From the NCBI RefSeq assembly GCF_904849725.1, contig NC_058519.1, forward strand, positions 188,779,703-188,843,702: 64,000 nucleotides of DNA, read 5' to 3'. Under the pieces are notes generated by a model that worked only from the letters and a program-made list of their open reading frames with translations, was not told the DNA's origin and did not search any database. The stretch is from Hordeum vulgare subsp. vulgare (taxonomy: Eukaryota > Streptophyta > Magnoliopsida > Poales > Poaceae). Below are positions 12,401-23,613 of this stretch, piece after piece (the first letter of the stretch is position 1; the number at the start of each line of letters is the position of its first letter). Both the position numbers and the translations under genes were made by a program.

Positions 12401-13374
12401 ATGAAAAACCTAGACGATGAACCCGGTGGCCAGGCGTCGGGCGACTTCTTCCCCAATTGCTTTATGCCTCTCCTTGTTGAAACGACGGAGGTACTGAGGA
12501 ACCAACTTCATCTTGGGATCTACACTGATATGGTGCTCAGCAAGTTCTCTCGGTGCTATTGGCATGTCAGAAGGTTTCCATGTGAAGATATCCCGATTCT
12601 CACGGATGAATTCGATGAGCGCGCTTTCCTATTTGGGATCCAAACTGGTCCCAATAGTAAACTGCTTAGAAGAGTCGCCTGGGGTGAAATCAACTTGTTT
12701 GGTATCATCTGCTGGCTTGAAGTTAAGGGGAGGCTTAGAACCAATAGTTGGTTTGTCGAGGGGCTCATGTCAGTTGGGTCCACATTGGCCTTGTGGAACT
12801 TCAACTCTTTGGAAGCGCACGCCGACTCAGCATATGCGGCGTCTCCTTCGCACTCATGCGCTATCTTCCGATCTCCATTGACTCTGATGGTGCCCTTAAG
12901 ACTAGGCATCTTAAGCTTAAGGTATACATAGCAAGGCCGGCCATGAAGCGGGCATAAGTCGGCCGCGTGAACTGAGCACGGTAAGGACTCTTAATTTTGA
13001 CCACCTAAAACATCAATGTCTCACTCCTGTAATTGGACTTTCACCAAAGTTCATCTGCCAGTAGGTGTCATAGTACAGGATAGGCCGACTAGCCCGGTAT
13101 AATGCCATGAAAAACCATGGTTGAAGACATCAAGTCCTTCTCAACAAAGTTCATCTACCGGAAGGTGTCATAGTACAGGATGTTGATACTGCTACCTCCA
13201 TCCATAAGGACCTTAGAAAGTGTGTATCCCCCAACCTGAGGCGCCACCACCAATGCCAAGTCTCCATGGTTATCAATCCGGGGAAGGTGATCAGCTCTAC
13301 TCCACGTGAGAGGCTGTTCAGACCAATTTAGCTATGTGGGAACCGTCAGCTCAGCCATGTTGATTGTTGTTGCT
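12401..13374 (-). pseudogene. Tat-1 protease region, heavily decayed
   Basis: Minus-strand translation gives scattered Tat-type protease text (VELITFPG.. near 13290, then SCTMTPSGR-like remnants) in changing frames. No clean DTG/DSG motif is in one frame. A short stretch of about 40 bp at 13044-13082 is repeated at 13147-13185 with few differences, showing a local duplication of about 103 bp. The plus-strand ORFs here (12401-12931 and overlaps) are shadows. Confidence 0.55.
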
Positions 13375-15540
13375 TTATTTTCTTATCCCTTTTACAGGTG
13401 CTAGTGGTGAATACATGGTATTGACCGACATCCAACTGCTTAGGATTGCTCTGAAAGCCGCCCTGGTTGTTTGGCTGCTAAAACTTGCCCTCGTCATTAT
13501 ACTGTTGATTACCTTGGCCACACGATAGTCCACCATTGTTATGTGAGCCGCCTCGCTCTTGAGTATCCGGGTTAGGAAAATCACCGAACGATCCACCTCG
13601 TGACCCGCCCGGACCAAATTGACCGGGTTGGGCGCCTTCGTTACCTCCTTGGTGGTCTCTGGATGCGTGAAGACGGAATTCCTGCATTGGAAAATAGTTT
13701 TCCCAAGACTGAGCAGACGGGGCACCTGGGGTACTGTGCTGAGGGCAAGGTCCCTTAAGTAGCTCTTCGTAATTGCGCGGTTTTTTCCGCTAAAACCCCG
13801 ATCCTGACCGATGTCGCGGTGCTAGTTTCTGGGCCCGGCACTAGTGTTTGCAACAAAATTAGACACGCCATCTTGCTGCCGCCTTTTTCCTTGACCTCCC
13901 TGGTTACTGTTGCACCCATGAGTCTGGATGTGGCCCTTAGCTCCATCTCACCGTTTAACTTCACTGACCTTATCATCATCAGAACCAGCATCCTTCATGC
14001 CGTCTGACTTGGCGTACCTAGTGAGGGTGTCAACAAACTCACCCATATCCTGCACCTTCCACTTAAGACGGCCGAGCTTCAACACCAGAGGCTGAAAATG
14101 GTAGTTCTTTTCCAAGATCAGCACGGCCTGAGCCGCCGTGATGTCATTTGAAGAATCGATAATCTCCACGTCTCGCCTCGTCCAGTGATGGGCCAATTCA
14201 TCCACCCGCTGAATACAATGCTGAAGATCTACAATCGTCATTGGGCGCTTGCAAGTCCCTCGAAAGTTCTTAACGAAACGGCCCTTGAGTTCAGCCCAAG
14301 TGTTGATGGAATTGGGTGGTAAATTTTTCAACCACGTGCGAGCCGGACCCTCTAACATCATGGTGAAATACTTGGTGCAGACCGCATCACTGGCATCAAG
14401 CATGTCCATAGCCATCTCGTAGCTCTCAACCCATGCCCGTGGCTCAAGATCGGGTGTATAGTTGGACACCTTACAAGGGCCCTTGAAGTCTCTAGGCATG
14501 CGCTCGTTGCGCAGAGCAAATCATAGGCAGGGGACACCAACATTCCGTCCTCCCGATCCACTGTACCTGGGAGCAAGTTGGGCATATGCTGGAACTCCCT
14601 GACCCGCCAATGTCGCTGTCGCCTCTGCTTCTGCCAGTCGGGGGGCTCTTGCAGCGTTAACAAGTGCCTGAGAATTTAACATCGGTGGCTCGGGCGGGTT
14701 GATTTGGGGTTGGTGTCGATGGCTGCCGCTAGAAACCGTCGGGGGATCATCTGGGCAACTCTTCATATGGCTTGCCTGTGGCATGGAGTGCAGTCGATCA
14801 CAAACATATGAAAAATGCGCTTGCTGGACCATCGCCGTCTTTAACATCTCAATGGCGTTCCTTGCTTCCACCTCAAGTGCAGTGTTTCCACAAATAGGGT
14901 GAGACTCCAAGTGGCGGGTCGCAGTCAGCATGTTATCCACCGGGTTGGAGAAGTGACCTCGGGGTGTTTGGAAGTGTTGAGCCGCCTGTGGGATCAGTGG
15001 GGGTTGCATCGGGTGTTGTTCGATCTCGACCTGCGGATTATTCTGGCGAGGCGGGTTATGCTCCGCGCCAGGTGTATGTGGGTGCTAAAAGACGAGTAGG
15101 GTTAAGGTTGGCCGGGATATGACTCTGATGCCTCCTCTAACGGACGGCATAAGACGCGACTCGCTCACCCTCAAGTCGCCACGCCTCCAACTTCAAGCGC
15201 TCTACCTCTTCGTCAATCTGAGCCTGTTAATCCGCCATCCAGGTCTTCTCAGCATCAATCTCACGTTGTATTTGTCCCATATCCTCCTGAAGTTTGGCCA
15301 GTTCCGCGTTGACTTCCTCTTAGTTATCAGCCGTCACGGTGACTCCCATGAGTTTTGACATCTCAACCATCAGATCTGTCATGGCCTGGGCCAGTGTCTT
15401 TCTGCACCCGCTTGCCCCGTTAGCGGTCGCCGCATTTGGCGAATTTTGAGCTGTCGTTGCCCGCTCCATGTAGATGGCGACATGGCGTGGTGGTTCCTTT
15501 GGCCCTTTAGAGATTGCCACCTTAGGAAAGCCCCCAAGCC
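13375..15540 (-). pseudogene. Tat-1 gag (broken)
   Basis: Gag runs from about 15540 to 13375. The N-terminal third (15520-15100) is rich in E, K, Q and L and looks coiled-coil-forming, with in-frame stops. A Pro/Gln/His-rich linker (15009-14521) follows. The core (14499-13948) has DFKGPCKVSNYTPDLEPRAW, MMLEGPARTWLKNLP and WAELKGRFVKNFRGT, typical of the retrotransposon Gag family. The 15009-14521 and 14499-13948 segments share one frame across a single stop at 14521. A Gly/Asn-rich tail with a likely nucleocapsid remnant ends near 13375. Gag would assemble the cytoplasmic particle; this copy has several lesions. Confidence 0.8.
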
Positions 15541-15960
15541 TTCCCTCGTAGAGAGGACAAATTCAATTAGTATCACCGATTGATGACTAGCCGTTAGAGT
15601 TGACACGGGTATCTCCACCACCTTTCGGTTCATCCGGGAGGCTAACCCCCTAAGTAAAGTCGACGAATACGTGACGCCACCCAAGCCGAGGCTTCGCCGG
15701 ATGGGTGAGCCGAGCCAGCTCGACGATGTCTGTGCGGATGTCTGTCTCAGGGACCAATCTTCCGATCTTGCCGATGAAGACGTGAATCTTACAGAAGGGG
15801 ACCCGGTAACCTGATTCGACTGAACTGACTCGGGACCCCAGCTTGAATTGTCGATGTAGTACCTTCCGCGATGGCTCTTAGTCATGAGACTGACTGCGAA
15901 GCTCCCGAACCCTGGAAGGGCTCCCTTTGAAAACTCAACTCCACCATGCGCAAGCTCAAC

Positions 15961-15976
15961 GGTGGGCACCAACTAT
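15961..15976 (-). other. Tat-1 primer-binding site
   Basis: On the minus strand TGGTGCCCACC lies a few bases inside the LTR edge at 15977. Its position and the TGG start fit a tRNA-primed minus-strand primer site. The matching tRNA was not determined. Confidence 0.6.
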
Positions 15977-16425
15977 TGTGGTTTTGTAACGGCAGATGTC
16001 CTCCTGAGAGGACTTAGTGATGGGGGCATCGCAACCATGTGGCAACTCGAAGGGGTTAATAGGGAGCAAGAGACGATTTAACCCAGATTCAGCCCCTCTA
16101 ATCGAGGTAAAAGCCTACGTCCTGCTTTGTGTATATTGATGTGGAAATCGATTACAAGGGTACGGATTCGCCTGACCTAGCTCTCGATTGGTGATAACTT
16201 AAGTCTTTGAGCCCTAGATACTCGCCTTTATATATAGTTCTAGGCCCTATGGTTACAAGAGTCCAGGTCACATATAATTCGTGACTTGACATATCTCTAG
16301 CTCGCCATACTTTTATCGTAAGTAAACTTCTCAAGGCCCTTCTTCTATATGGGCCACAAGTCACCATATTGTTGTCTTGGGCTACAACCGGTTCTTCTGG
16401 CTTCGCCTTGCGCCTTCTTCTTGAT
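15977..16425 (-). mobile_element. Tat-1 5' LTR (partial)
   Basis: The inner edge at 15977 is TG on the plus strand (CA on the minus strand) next to the primer-binding site. A TATA-like run (16226-16236, TATATATAAAGG on the minus strand) sits about 250 bp upstream of the LTR end, as expected for a promoter. The outer edge could not be fixed: the plus-strand Gypsy begins at 16426 and the flank beyond it (36204 onward) is Tekay-like, not obviously LTR. The LTR may be truncated or may end within these last bases. Confidence 0.6.
16421..16425. repeat. Target site duplication TTGAT, left copy
   Basis: TTGAT immediately before the LTR start at 16426 is repeated exactly at 36204-36208 immediately after the LTR end at 36203. 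Confidence 0.9.
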
Positions 16426-19044
16426 TGTAACTTGCCAAATTTTCAATCTGGAATGTTTTACAATTATAGCTAAGCATCTATGCATTTTGATTGAAATGAA
16501 TGTGGCATTTGATTTTTCATTCGATATTTTGAGTTCATTTCTTTGGCACATGAATTTCATTCACAAATCTCTCACAAAATATCTTGACCAACAAGTATGA
16601 GAGGAGCTAATATGACACCCCAAAGTGAGAAGAAAAAAATAGTGCCAATTTATTTGAAGGTCAAATTGGATTTTATTGGATTTAAAAAAATTATAAAGTT
16701 TTTATTTTGTGTCTAAAAAAATGTTAACGTTGTGGGAATGTTTTTTCTGATATTTTTGATATATAATACTCCTATAGTCGAAGAATATATCTTTTCCGTT
16801 TCTTTGTTTTCTTTCCTGATTTTAAATAAAAGGAAAAAACTTCGTTTATTAGGAAACTTAGCATTTCCCACTTGGAAAGCCTGGCCCGAAGATCTGCCTC
16901 GCCAGATGTGAATCTCCTTCGGATCGGCCACCGTTTCAGCGCCTCGCCACCTCTCCCTCACTGACGCCCGGCCCCACCGCCCGACCAGAGCCTTGCTCGA
17001 TCATCCCCTTCCTTCCATCCCTCCTCCTTCCTTCGCCGACCGCCGTCGCGGATCCACCTCGGATCTCGTCGATCCCATGCCTTTTCTTCGATCCGAGACC
17101 CTCTATAAATACCACGCTCCCCCCGCACCCCGTTCCACCCCAAACCCTCGAGAGATCATTGCTAGAGCGCCACCTAGCCACTTCGCCGGAGCTCCACCTC
17201 CAACCGAAGCTCCACGAGCTCGTGCCGCTCCCCACTGTCACCCCGAGTCCCGTCGACCCCGCCAATCACCCCGGAGCATCGCCGCCGTCTCCTGGTCACC
17301 TCCACCGCCATCCCGACCACTGAAGCCCCTCCCTAGCCTCCTCCAAGCTTCGGTAGTCGTCGTTCTCGCCGGCGTTTCATCCAACCACCGTGGTGAGCAC
17401 CCTCCCCTCCCGTAGCCGTTGGATCTGTAGCCGACATATAGGATTAGAAGTAAAATACCCCTTCAATTTTGTTTAAAAAACCACCGGTTTTCTATTTAGT
17501 TAACCTTAGCCGCACCGTTTCTTCTTAAGTTGCGGCCATTCGCTCCATAATCCACCGTGTGCACACCTCCAGCCACTAAGAAGCTGCCACGTAGCCCATC
17601 GTTCAATAGTGTTTTAATTCATTCTCTGTTTTCTGTTTTAAAAAACAGAATAGTTGTTGTTTTTGTTTTAGCTTTAACTTTTATGTTTTAACTCTAAATT
17701 AGATGATTCTTTGTGCATTGTGTCAAAAAATTTATGTATTTTCTACAGGTATAAAGTTTGACCAGGTTTGAATAACTTAATTTTGGATTTACAGAGATTT
17801 GATTCAAGTCTAGTTTTGGTAATATCTTGAGTTTAAAAATAGGTTTTGAGTTGATTCTTTTTGCTACTAGTCACTAGTGATCTTATTTATCAGTAGGTCT
17901 AATTTCAAGATCTTTTAGAATATTTTAAATTAAGTTAAAAAAACAGAATCTATTTTAGTTATTTTAGGTTATTATGTTCTCTTTGGAAATAGTTAGTTTG
18001 ATTTTTGTTTTCTTTTATGCTTGTTGTTGTGATGATTATTGTGTGAAATTATCGTCTCATTAGACCATCCGGAGTGCAAGGCTTGTTATCTAGAGGCGCT
18101 CGAGTTCGAAAATCGTCAACGAGGCAAGTTCACGTCGATCATGTTTTTAGCTATGGTTTTATTGCATCAGTTCAACCTTCTCCACCCATTGCATGCAAAG
18201 TATGTACTTGGAAATTTGGTTCTTGATGTAGTATCATGTGGTAGGCACCCATCAACCCTTGTTACTTCGGCCGGGACACTATTTATATTTTTCTATGCTC
18301 CTACTAGACGGGGTTTGGTTGAGTGTTTATCATGAGTGTTGTGAGAACCTAATAATCAAGACCTAAAGACTTCAAGACTTTCAAGACCACATGATGCAAT
18401 ATTCCTCTGGGTGAAAAATGGTTCAGATGGGCACCCTCGGGAAGCGAGTGGCTGACCCGGGATGCATGGGGAAGCGCCATGACATCTTGCGGAAAGCTTC
18501 ACCCGGAAACAAAGAGATGGATGGATACTTCAAGACCCGAGGCTTACCTCCACAACCACAAGTCATTATGGGCTCTAGCTTGGTTGGACATCGTGGTGAC
18601 TCTGGACGGGCGGTGCTACGAGATGTAGAAGAACGGTAGGATTGAATGAGCACCGACAGTGTCTCAGAGGAACCCCTCTCTTTTGTGACTTGCCGGCATA
18701 TTCAATATGCTGACCTACACGGCTGCAATGTGTATTGTTGCAGAGTACTTTTCAGACCAGGAGTGAGGACATGATCTACACTTGGTGATATGTCATGGAG
18801 TCATATGGACTGAACTACCTTTGAAGCTCCCGCTAGTTTTCGTTTAGTTTTATCTCATGAGTTGGCCTTCAGCCACTTTATTGTAATCTTTATTGTAATA
18901 AAGGACTCGATATGAGATTTTGATTAATAAAGTAGTGTGATTGAACTCTCGATATATACATTGATGTATTGTGTGTGTACTAGCATGATCTTGGGGTGGT
19001 ACAGAAACATGAGAGACTTGGCCGTTTCAGGTCGGGTCGCTACA
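16426..19044 (+). mobile_element. 5' LTR of Tekay-like Gypsy
   Basis: 2,619 bp, TGTAAC at the start and CTACA at the end. A TATA-like box (CTCTATAAATA, about 17101-17111) is followed by a Pro/Arg-rich, C-rich stretch that yields spurious ORFs (16993-17415). Near the 3' end 'aataaagg' (18897) and 'attaataaag' (18923) are plausible polyadenylation signals. Compared with the 3' LTR it lacks a 388-bp segment (see 35447-35834). Confidence 0.9.
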
Positions 19045-19048
19045 GATA

Positions 19049-19060
19049 TGGTATTAGAGC
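19049..19060 (+). other. Primer-binding site of Tekay-like Gypsy
   Basis: TGGTATTAGAGC four bases after the LTR end matches the initiator-methionine tRNA primer site (TGGTATCAGAGC) at 11 of 12 positions. Confidence 0.85.
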
Positions 19061-19192
19061 ACACGCTGACCTAGGACGTAACCTCTAGGATTGGAATAGC
19101 CTTAGGAAGGAAACAATTTTATTATATCTTTAAACCTTCTATATTTTCTTCTGCTCAATTCTGACTTCTCTCCAATTTTCCAATACTTCTAG

Positions 19193-19903
19193 ATGGCCAC
19201 CTTCAACCCAGTTATGGTCACGGAGTTTTGCCAGCCCGACGCAACAATGCCCTTTGGCAAAGAGCTAGTGCAGATCGTCAAGGACATAAGGATTGCTCTG
19301 CCAACTATCACCGCAAAACCTATGAGCTCTTACCCGGCAAATGCTCGCTACATGATTGAGGTGCACATCCCCAGAAGGACCTTCGATAATCGCACAAAAC
19401 CTATTGACTTCAAGTTCATCGCACCCATCTGGATTCTCGGAAGGGACATGGCGATTCATTGTGCACTCAGACGTATCAAGGAGGTGTATAGAGGCTGCCC
19501 CATTTTGCCGGACCTGTACACGGTCTCCTAGAGAGGAGCAGATGGAGAAATCATAGAGACCAAGACTGAAGACGCTCTCCTGTCCTCTGCCCACACATTG
19601 GAGACACACATCAGGACTGTGGAGACTCGTGTAAGCAAAGACACGAAGAAGATCTAGAAACTGATGCTTCACGAACTTGAGCTCGAAGCAGAAGCCCGAA
19701 AATCCCACTACAAACACGAACAAGAAGTGAAGGAATTCCTGGAGAGGATCGAGAAGGTGAAGACTCGCGTTTCATACCTAGAGGAGGAATTGGACATGGG
19801 AGAAAATCTTCACCCAGAAGGAGACGTAGCCTCCTTGATCAGGAATGAGGAGCACTACGAAGTGAGTTCTACCGACGAACCCACCACTATGTACTTTTGA
19901 GGA
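19193..19903 (+). pseudogene. Extra ORF upstream of gag, Tekay-like element
   Basis: One frame runs from ATG 19193 to a stop ending at 19903, with internal stops at about 19529 and 19655, for roughly 235 codons. The N-terminal part contains YMIEVHIPRRTFDNR and a DMAIHCALRRIKEVYRGCPI segment. The C-terminal part (19664-19900) is charged and heptad-like (EARKSHYKHEQEVKEFLERI, VSYLEEELDM), suggesting a coiled coil. It lies between the primer-binding site and gag on the sense strand. Extra ORFs upstream of gag are known in plant Ty3/gypsy elements, but no biochemical function is established. It is not Gag itself: gag begins separately at 20117. Confidence 0.65.
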
Positions 19904-20116
19904 GGACACATAGACAAGACCACCAATTTATCTATAGTTAAACGTTTAGGCCGATGTTTAGGTTACCACAAACTTGTATATCCGTGTGTGAACCTTTTGA
20001 GATGATTAAGGAATAAATGTGTCTTGTGATAATTGCTTGTTGCATTTCATATGGGTAGTGTATTTTCTCTGTAGACCCTTGTTCTATGCTAATTCCCATC
20101 CCTCTAAAAACACCAG

Positions 20117-21280
20117 ATGCCTCCGAGACGTGACCCTACCTCCAACTTCCCACCGGAACTCACTCAGTTAATACAACAGTAGAATACCCTGATGCAGTTG
20201 ATCATTCAGAACCGGACCAACAATAACAATAACCATCATCCCCCACAGGCCGACAATCTCACCCGTTTACTGAGGCTGAATCCCCCAACTTTCTCCAGCA
20301 GCATTGAGCCCATTGTGGCAGATGATTGGCTCCGCAAGATGGGGAGGGAACTGATCAGTTCAGGACGCACTGAAGCTGAGAAAGTACGCTTTGCCACACA
20401 TCAACTTGAAGGACCCGCAGCTGCATGGTGGGAGAACTACACCACCACATACCCCATTGCTGGTGTGACTTGGAAGCAGTTCAAGCAGGTCTTCCGCATC
20501 GCTCATGTCTCAGTCGTAGCCACAAGTTCGAAGAAGCGTGAGTTCCGCAACTTATGCCAGGGAAATTGCTTTGTGGCCTAGTATATTGATGACTTCAACA
20601 TGTTGGCCCGATATGCACCTGGAGATGTGGTTGATGATGCTGCCAAGCAGGAGAAATTTATGGAAGGACTCAACGATGAGTTGAGCAGTCAGCTGACTGT
20701 GGCCACCTTAAACAACTACCAGGAGTTGGTAGATAAGGCCCTCATCTTGGAGGGAAAACAACAGTAGATTGAGAATCGAAAAAGGAAGTATGGACATGGG
20801 AAGTACAACTTTGGAGCCTAGCAGAAGCCCCATTACCCTCCGTATTCAGGGAATACTGGAGCAGGATCCGGTAAGTTAGGACACACCCACCACACCCATG
20901 CCGTGCACAACCATGGATGCCATAACCATGGAGGAAATGGGAACAACCGCAACAGTAACAACTTCAAGAATGGAAATGGAGGTAATGGCACTCAACACCA
21001 TCCCTCTCCAGCTCAGAAGGATCTGAGCCATATCACCCGCTTCAAGTGTGAGAAGACGGGACACTATGCCACTAAATGTCCCCAAAACAAGCTGGGAAAT
21101 GGAAACGTAAATGGCAACTCATCAGCAAAGAAGCCCAATCCTTTTCCCCGAGCTCAGGTGAACCACATTGATGTTGAAGAGGTGTATGATCACCTTGATA
21201 TGGTGGTTGGTAAGTTCTTGCTAAATTCATGTCCAGTACTGGTACATTTTGATTCTGGTGCAACCCATTCATTCATATGA
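20117..21280 (+). pseudogene. gag of Tekay-like Gypsy (several stops)
   Basis: From ATG 20117 (MPPRRDP...). The Gag core at 20290-20560 has VADDWLRKMGRELI, ATHQLEGPAAAWWENYT and WKQFKQVFRI. Stops interrupt the same frame at 20180, 20579, about 20765 and about 20819. The CCHC knuckle at 21048-21090 has lost its first cysteine (RFKCEKTGHYATKC). Gag would form the particle and bind element RNA. Three of the stops are TAG where CAG is plausible, consistent with C-to-T decay. The frame runs on into protease. Confidence 0.85.
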
Positions 21281-21660
21281 AGGGTAGTTGTGGAGAAGTA
21301 TGGTTTACCGACTAGAACCCCTAGTCAGACCATTAAGGTCAGTTTCCCAGGGGGCACCATGACAACGGGGATAGGATGCCATGCATTGAACCTCAACATT
21401 GGGAACCATAAATTTCCAACCGACCTCATCGTATTAGAGTCAAAGGAATGGGATGTAATCCTAGGCATGGATTGTTGGCCAAGTAGGAAGGAAACATCGA
21501 TTATGACCTTAAGTCAATTTTTCTCAACACCCCAGAGCGAAAGAGGATTAAGTACATATCCCAATGCCCACCAAAGAGTAAACAGGTGAATTCTCTCACG
21601 GGAGTTGTTTAGGAGGAAGTGCCAATTGTACAAGACTTTCTAGATGTATTCTCGGAGTAA
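21160..21660 (+). pseudogene. Protease of Tekay-like Gypsy
   Basis: The retropepsin motif HFDSGATHSFI lies at about 21247-21278 and a stop follows at once. Downstream text (FPTDLIVLESKEWDVILGMDC, 21415-21475) is the typical second half of a chromovirus protease with the ILGMDW-like flap end. The active-site aspartate is kept as DSGA. It would cleave the Gag-Pol precursor. Confidence 0.8.
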
Positions 21661-22960
21661 TTGATAGGCATGCCACCGGATAGAGAGATCGAGTTATTGC
21701 CAGGGACAGCCCCGATATCCAAGAGAACCTATCGGATGCTCGCAAATGATTTAGAAGAAATCAAAAAGCAGATTAAGGAGTTACTGCACAAAGGGTATAT
21801 TCGGCCAAGTTCAACACCTTGGGGAGCCCCAGTTCTCTTGGTAGAGAAGAAGGATGAAACCTTGAGAATGGTAATCAATTATCGTGCATTTAATGAGGTG
21901 ACCATCAAGAACAAGTACCCTTTGCCGATGATTAATGATTTGCTTGACCAGCTGATTGGATCCAGAGTGTTCTCCAAGATCAATCTTTGATCAGGGTATC
22001 ATCAATTGAAAATTTATGAACAGGATATACACAATACAACCTTCACCACAAGGTATGGTTTATATGAGTATACAATCATGTCCTTTGGTTTGAATAATGC
22101 TCATGCATACTTTATGAGTATGATGAACAATGTATTTATGGAATATCTAGACAAGTTTGTCGTGGTGTCCATCGATGATATACTGATATTCTCGAAGAAC
22201 GAGGAAGAACACAAGGAACACTTGCGTTTAGTTTTGGAGAAGCTTCGAGAGCATCAGTTATATGCGAAGTTCAGCAAACGTGAATTTTGGCTAAAGTAAT
22301 TCCGATTCCTCGGACACATTATTTCTGGAGACGGAATAGCAGTGGATCCCGCCAAGGTTGCAGCAGTCACCGAATGGAAGGCACCCACCTCAATTAAGGA
22401 AATCTGTAGTTTTCTTGGACTTGCCGGATATTACCGGAGGTTTATCGATAACTTATCGAGGATTTCCAATCCCATGAAAGAGTTATTGAAGAAGGAGTCC
22501 AAGTATAATTGGACCGAGGAATGTGAAGCCAGTTTCCATGAGTTGAAGAAACATTTGGTTATAGCCCCAGTGTTGATATTGCCAAACATTCGGAAGGACT
22601 TTCAGGTGTATTGTGACGCATCACGTCAAGGACTTGGAGGAGTGCTCATGCAAGAGGGAAAGGTTGTAGCCTATGTATCATGAGTTGAACTATGCCACAC
22701 ATGATTTGGAGTTAGCAGCCGTAGCGCACACACTCAAGACCTGGAGACATTTCCTTCTCAGAAATAGTTGTGATATTTACACTGATCACAAGAGCATGAA
22801 GTATATCTTCACGCAAAAGGAGTAAACCTCAGATAGAGGAGATGGCTAGAGTTGATCAAGGATTATGACATGAGATTGCATTATCACCCAGGGAAGGCAA
22901 ATGTTGTAGCAGATGCCTTGAGTCGTAAGAGTTATGTGAACACACTCATAGTGGGAGGAT
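21661..22960 (+). pseudogene. Reverse transcriptase and RNase H of Tekay-like Gypsy
   Basis: Reverse transcriptase runs from 21661: [33 protein letters not shown], a stop at 21988 inside the [13 protein letters not shown] region, [13 protein letters not shown], then the catalytic segment [12 protein letters not shown] (canonical form is YIDD or FIDD). A stop at about 22297 precedes [11 protein letters not shown]. RNase H follows ([19 protein letters not shown] near 22600). After the stop at 22681 a frameshift occurs, and the frame resumes with ELNYATHDLELAAVAHTLKTW and YTDHKSMKYIFTQKE, ending in ANVVADALSRK near 22925. The stop at 21988 is a TGA where CGA is expected, a CpG-type C-to-T change. 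Confidence 0.88.
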
Positions 22961-23608
22961 TAGCCCAGGAGTTAGTCGATGAACTTAGAGAACTCAAATT
23001 GGAGATAATTCCAAGATGATATGTAGCCACGCTGAAGATTCAGTCCACCTTGACCGGAAGAATCCGTGAAGCCCAGAAGTTGGACAAGGAAATAGCTGAC
23101 ACAAAGCAAAGAATGAATGACGGGAAGGCTAAAGGCTTTTGTGAGGATGAACATGAAACTATATGGTTTGAGGACCATATCTATGTGCCCAATGATCCCG
23201 AACTCAGGAAGTTGATACTTCAGGAGGCCCACGATTCACCGTACTCAATACACCTAGGTAACACCAACATGTATCTCGACTTATAGGAAAGTTTCTGGTG
23301 GACAGGAATGAAGAAGGATATTGCCGAGTATGTAGAAATATGCGATGTATGTCAGCGAGTAGAAGCCGAACATCAGAAGCCAGCGGGATTACTTCAACCT
23401 TTGCCGATACCCGAGTGTAAATGGGAGAAGCTTGGTAGGGACTTCATCACAGTATTACCCAGAACTCGTCTAAGTTTTGATTCTATTTGGGTAGTGGTCG
23501 ATCGTTTTACCAAGGTAGCTCACTTCATACACGTGAAGACTACCTACACGAGTGCTAAGTTGGCCAAGATATATATGACCAGGATCACATGTCAGCATGG
23601 AGTTCCAA
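22961..23608 (+). pseudogene. Integrase of Tekay-like Gypsy, 5' part
   Basis: Segments include an N-terminal zinc region (AHDSPYSIHLGNTNMYLDL, then CDVCQRVEAEHQKPAGLLQ) and the catalytic core start (KWEKLGRDFITVLPRT with the first aspartate, VVDRFTKVAHFIHV). A stop at about 23284 interrupts the HHCC domain. The gene stops at 23608 after GVPR, where the Copia element inserted. It continues at 32255. Confidence 0.88.
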
Positions 23609-23613
23609 GGAAT
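23609..23613. repeat. Target site duplication GGAAT, left copy
   Basis: GGAAT lies directly before the Copia LTR (TGTTGG at 23614) and is repeated at 32250-32254 directly after its 3' LTR. Removing the Copia element and one copy restores continuity of the integrase frame. Confidence 0.95.

Larger units (their letters stand above)
8807..16425 (-). mobile_element. Tat-lineage Gypsy element (Tat-1), truncated at both ends
   Basis: Minus-strand order from high to low coordinates: partial 5' LTR (16425-15977), primer-binding site, gag, protease, reverse transcriptase, RNase H, a second archaeal-type RNase H, integrase, 3' untranslated region. Two RNase H domains are the hallmark of the Tat (Tat/Ogre/Retand) lineage. 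The 3' LTR is absent: the 3' UTR stops at about 8807 against the Athila gag fragment. The 5' LTR is interrupted or bounded at 16425 by the plus-strand Gypsy insertion. Coding parts carry many stops and frameshifts. Confidence 0.8.

Noticed and set aside
12401..12931. 176-codon plus-strand ORF over Tat-1 protease
   Set aside because: Antisense shadow of decayed pol; no domain, and overlapping ORFs in other frames.
16993..17415. 140-codon Pro/Arg-rich ORF on the plus strand
   Set aside because: It lies in a C-rich part of an LTR, is not open in the other LTR copy in the same form, and shows no domain.
18039..18335. 98-codon ORF in the 5' LTR of the Tekay-like element
   Set aside because: Part of the LTR, and the matching 3' LTR region has no equal frame.
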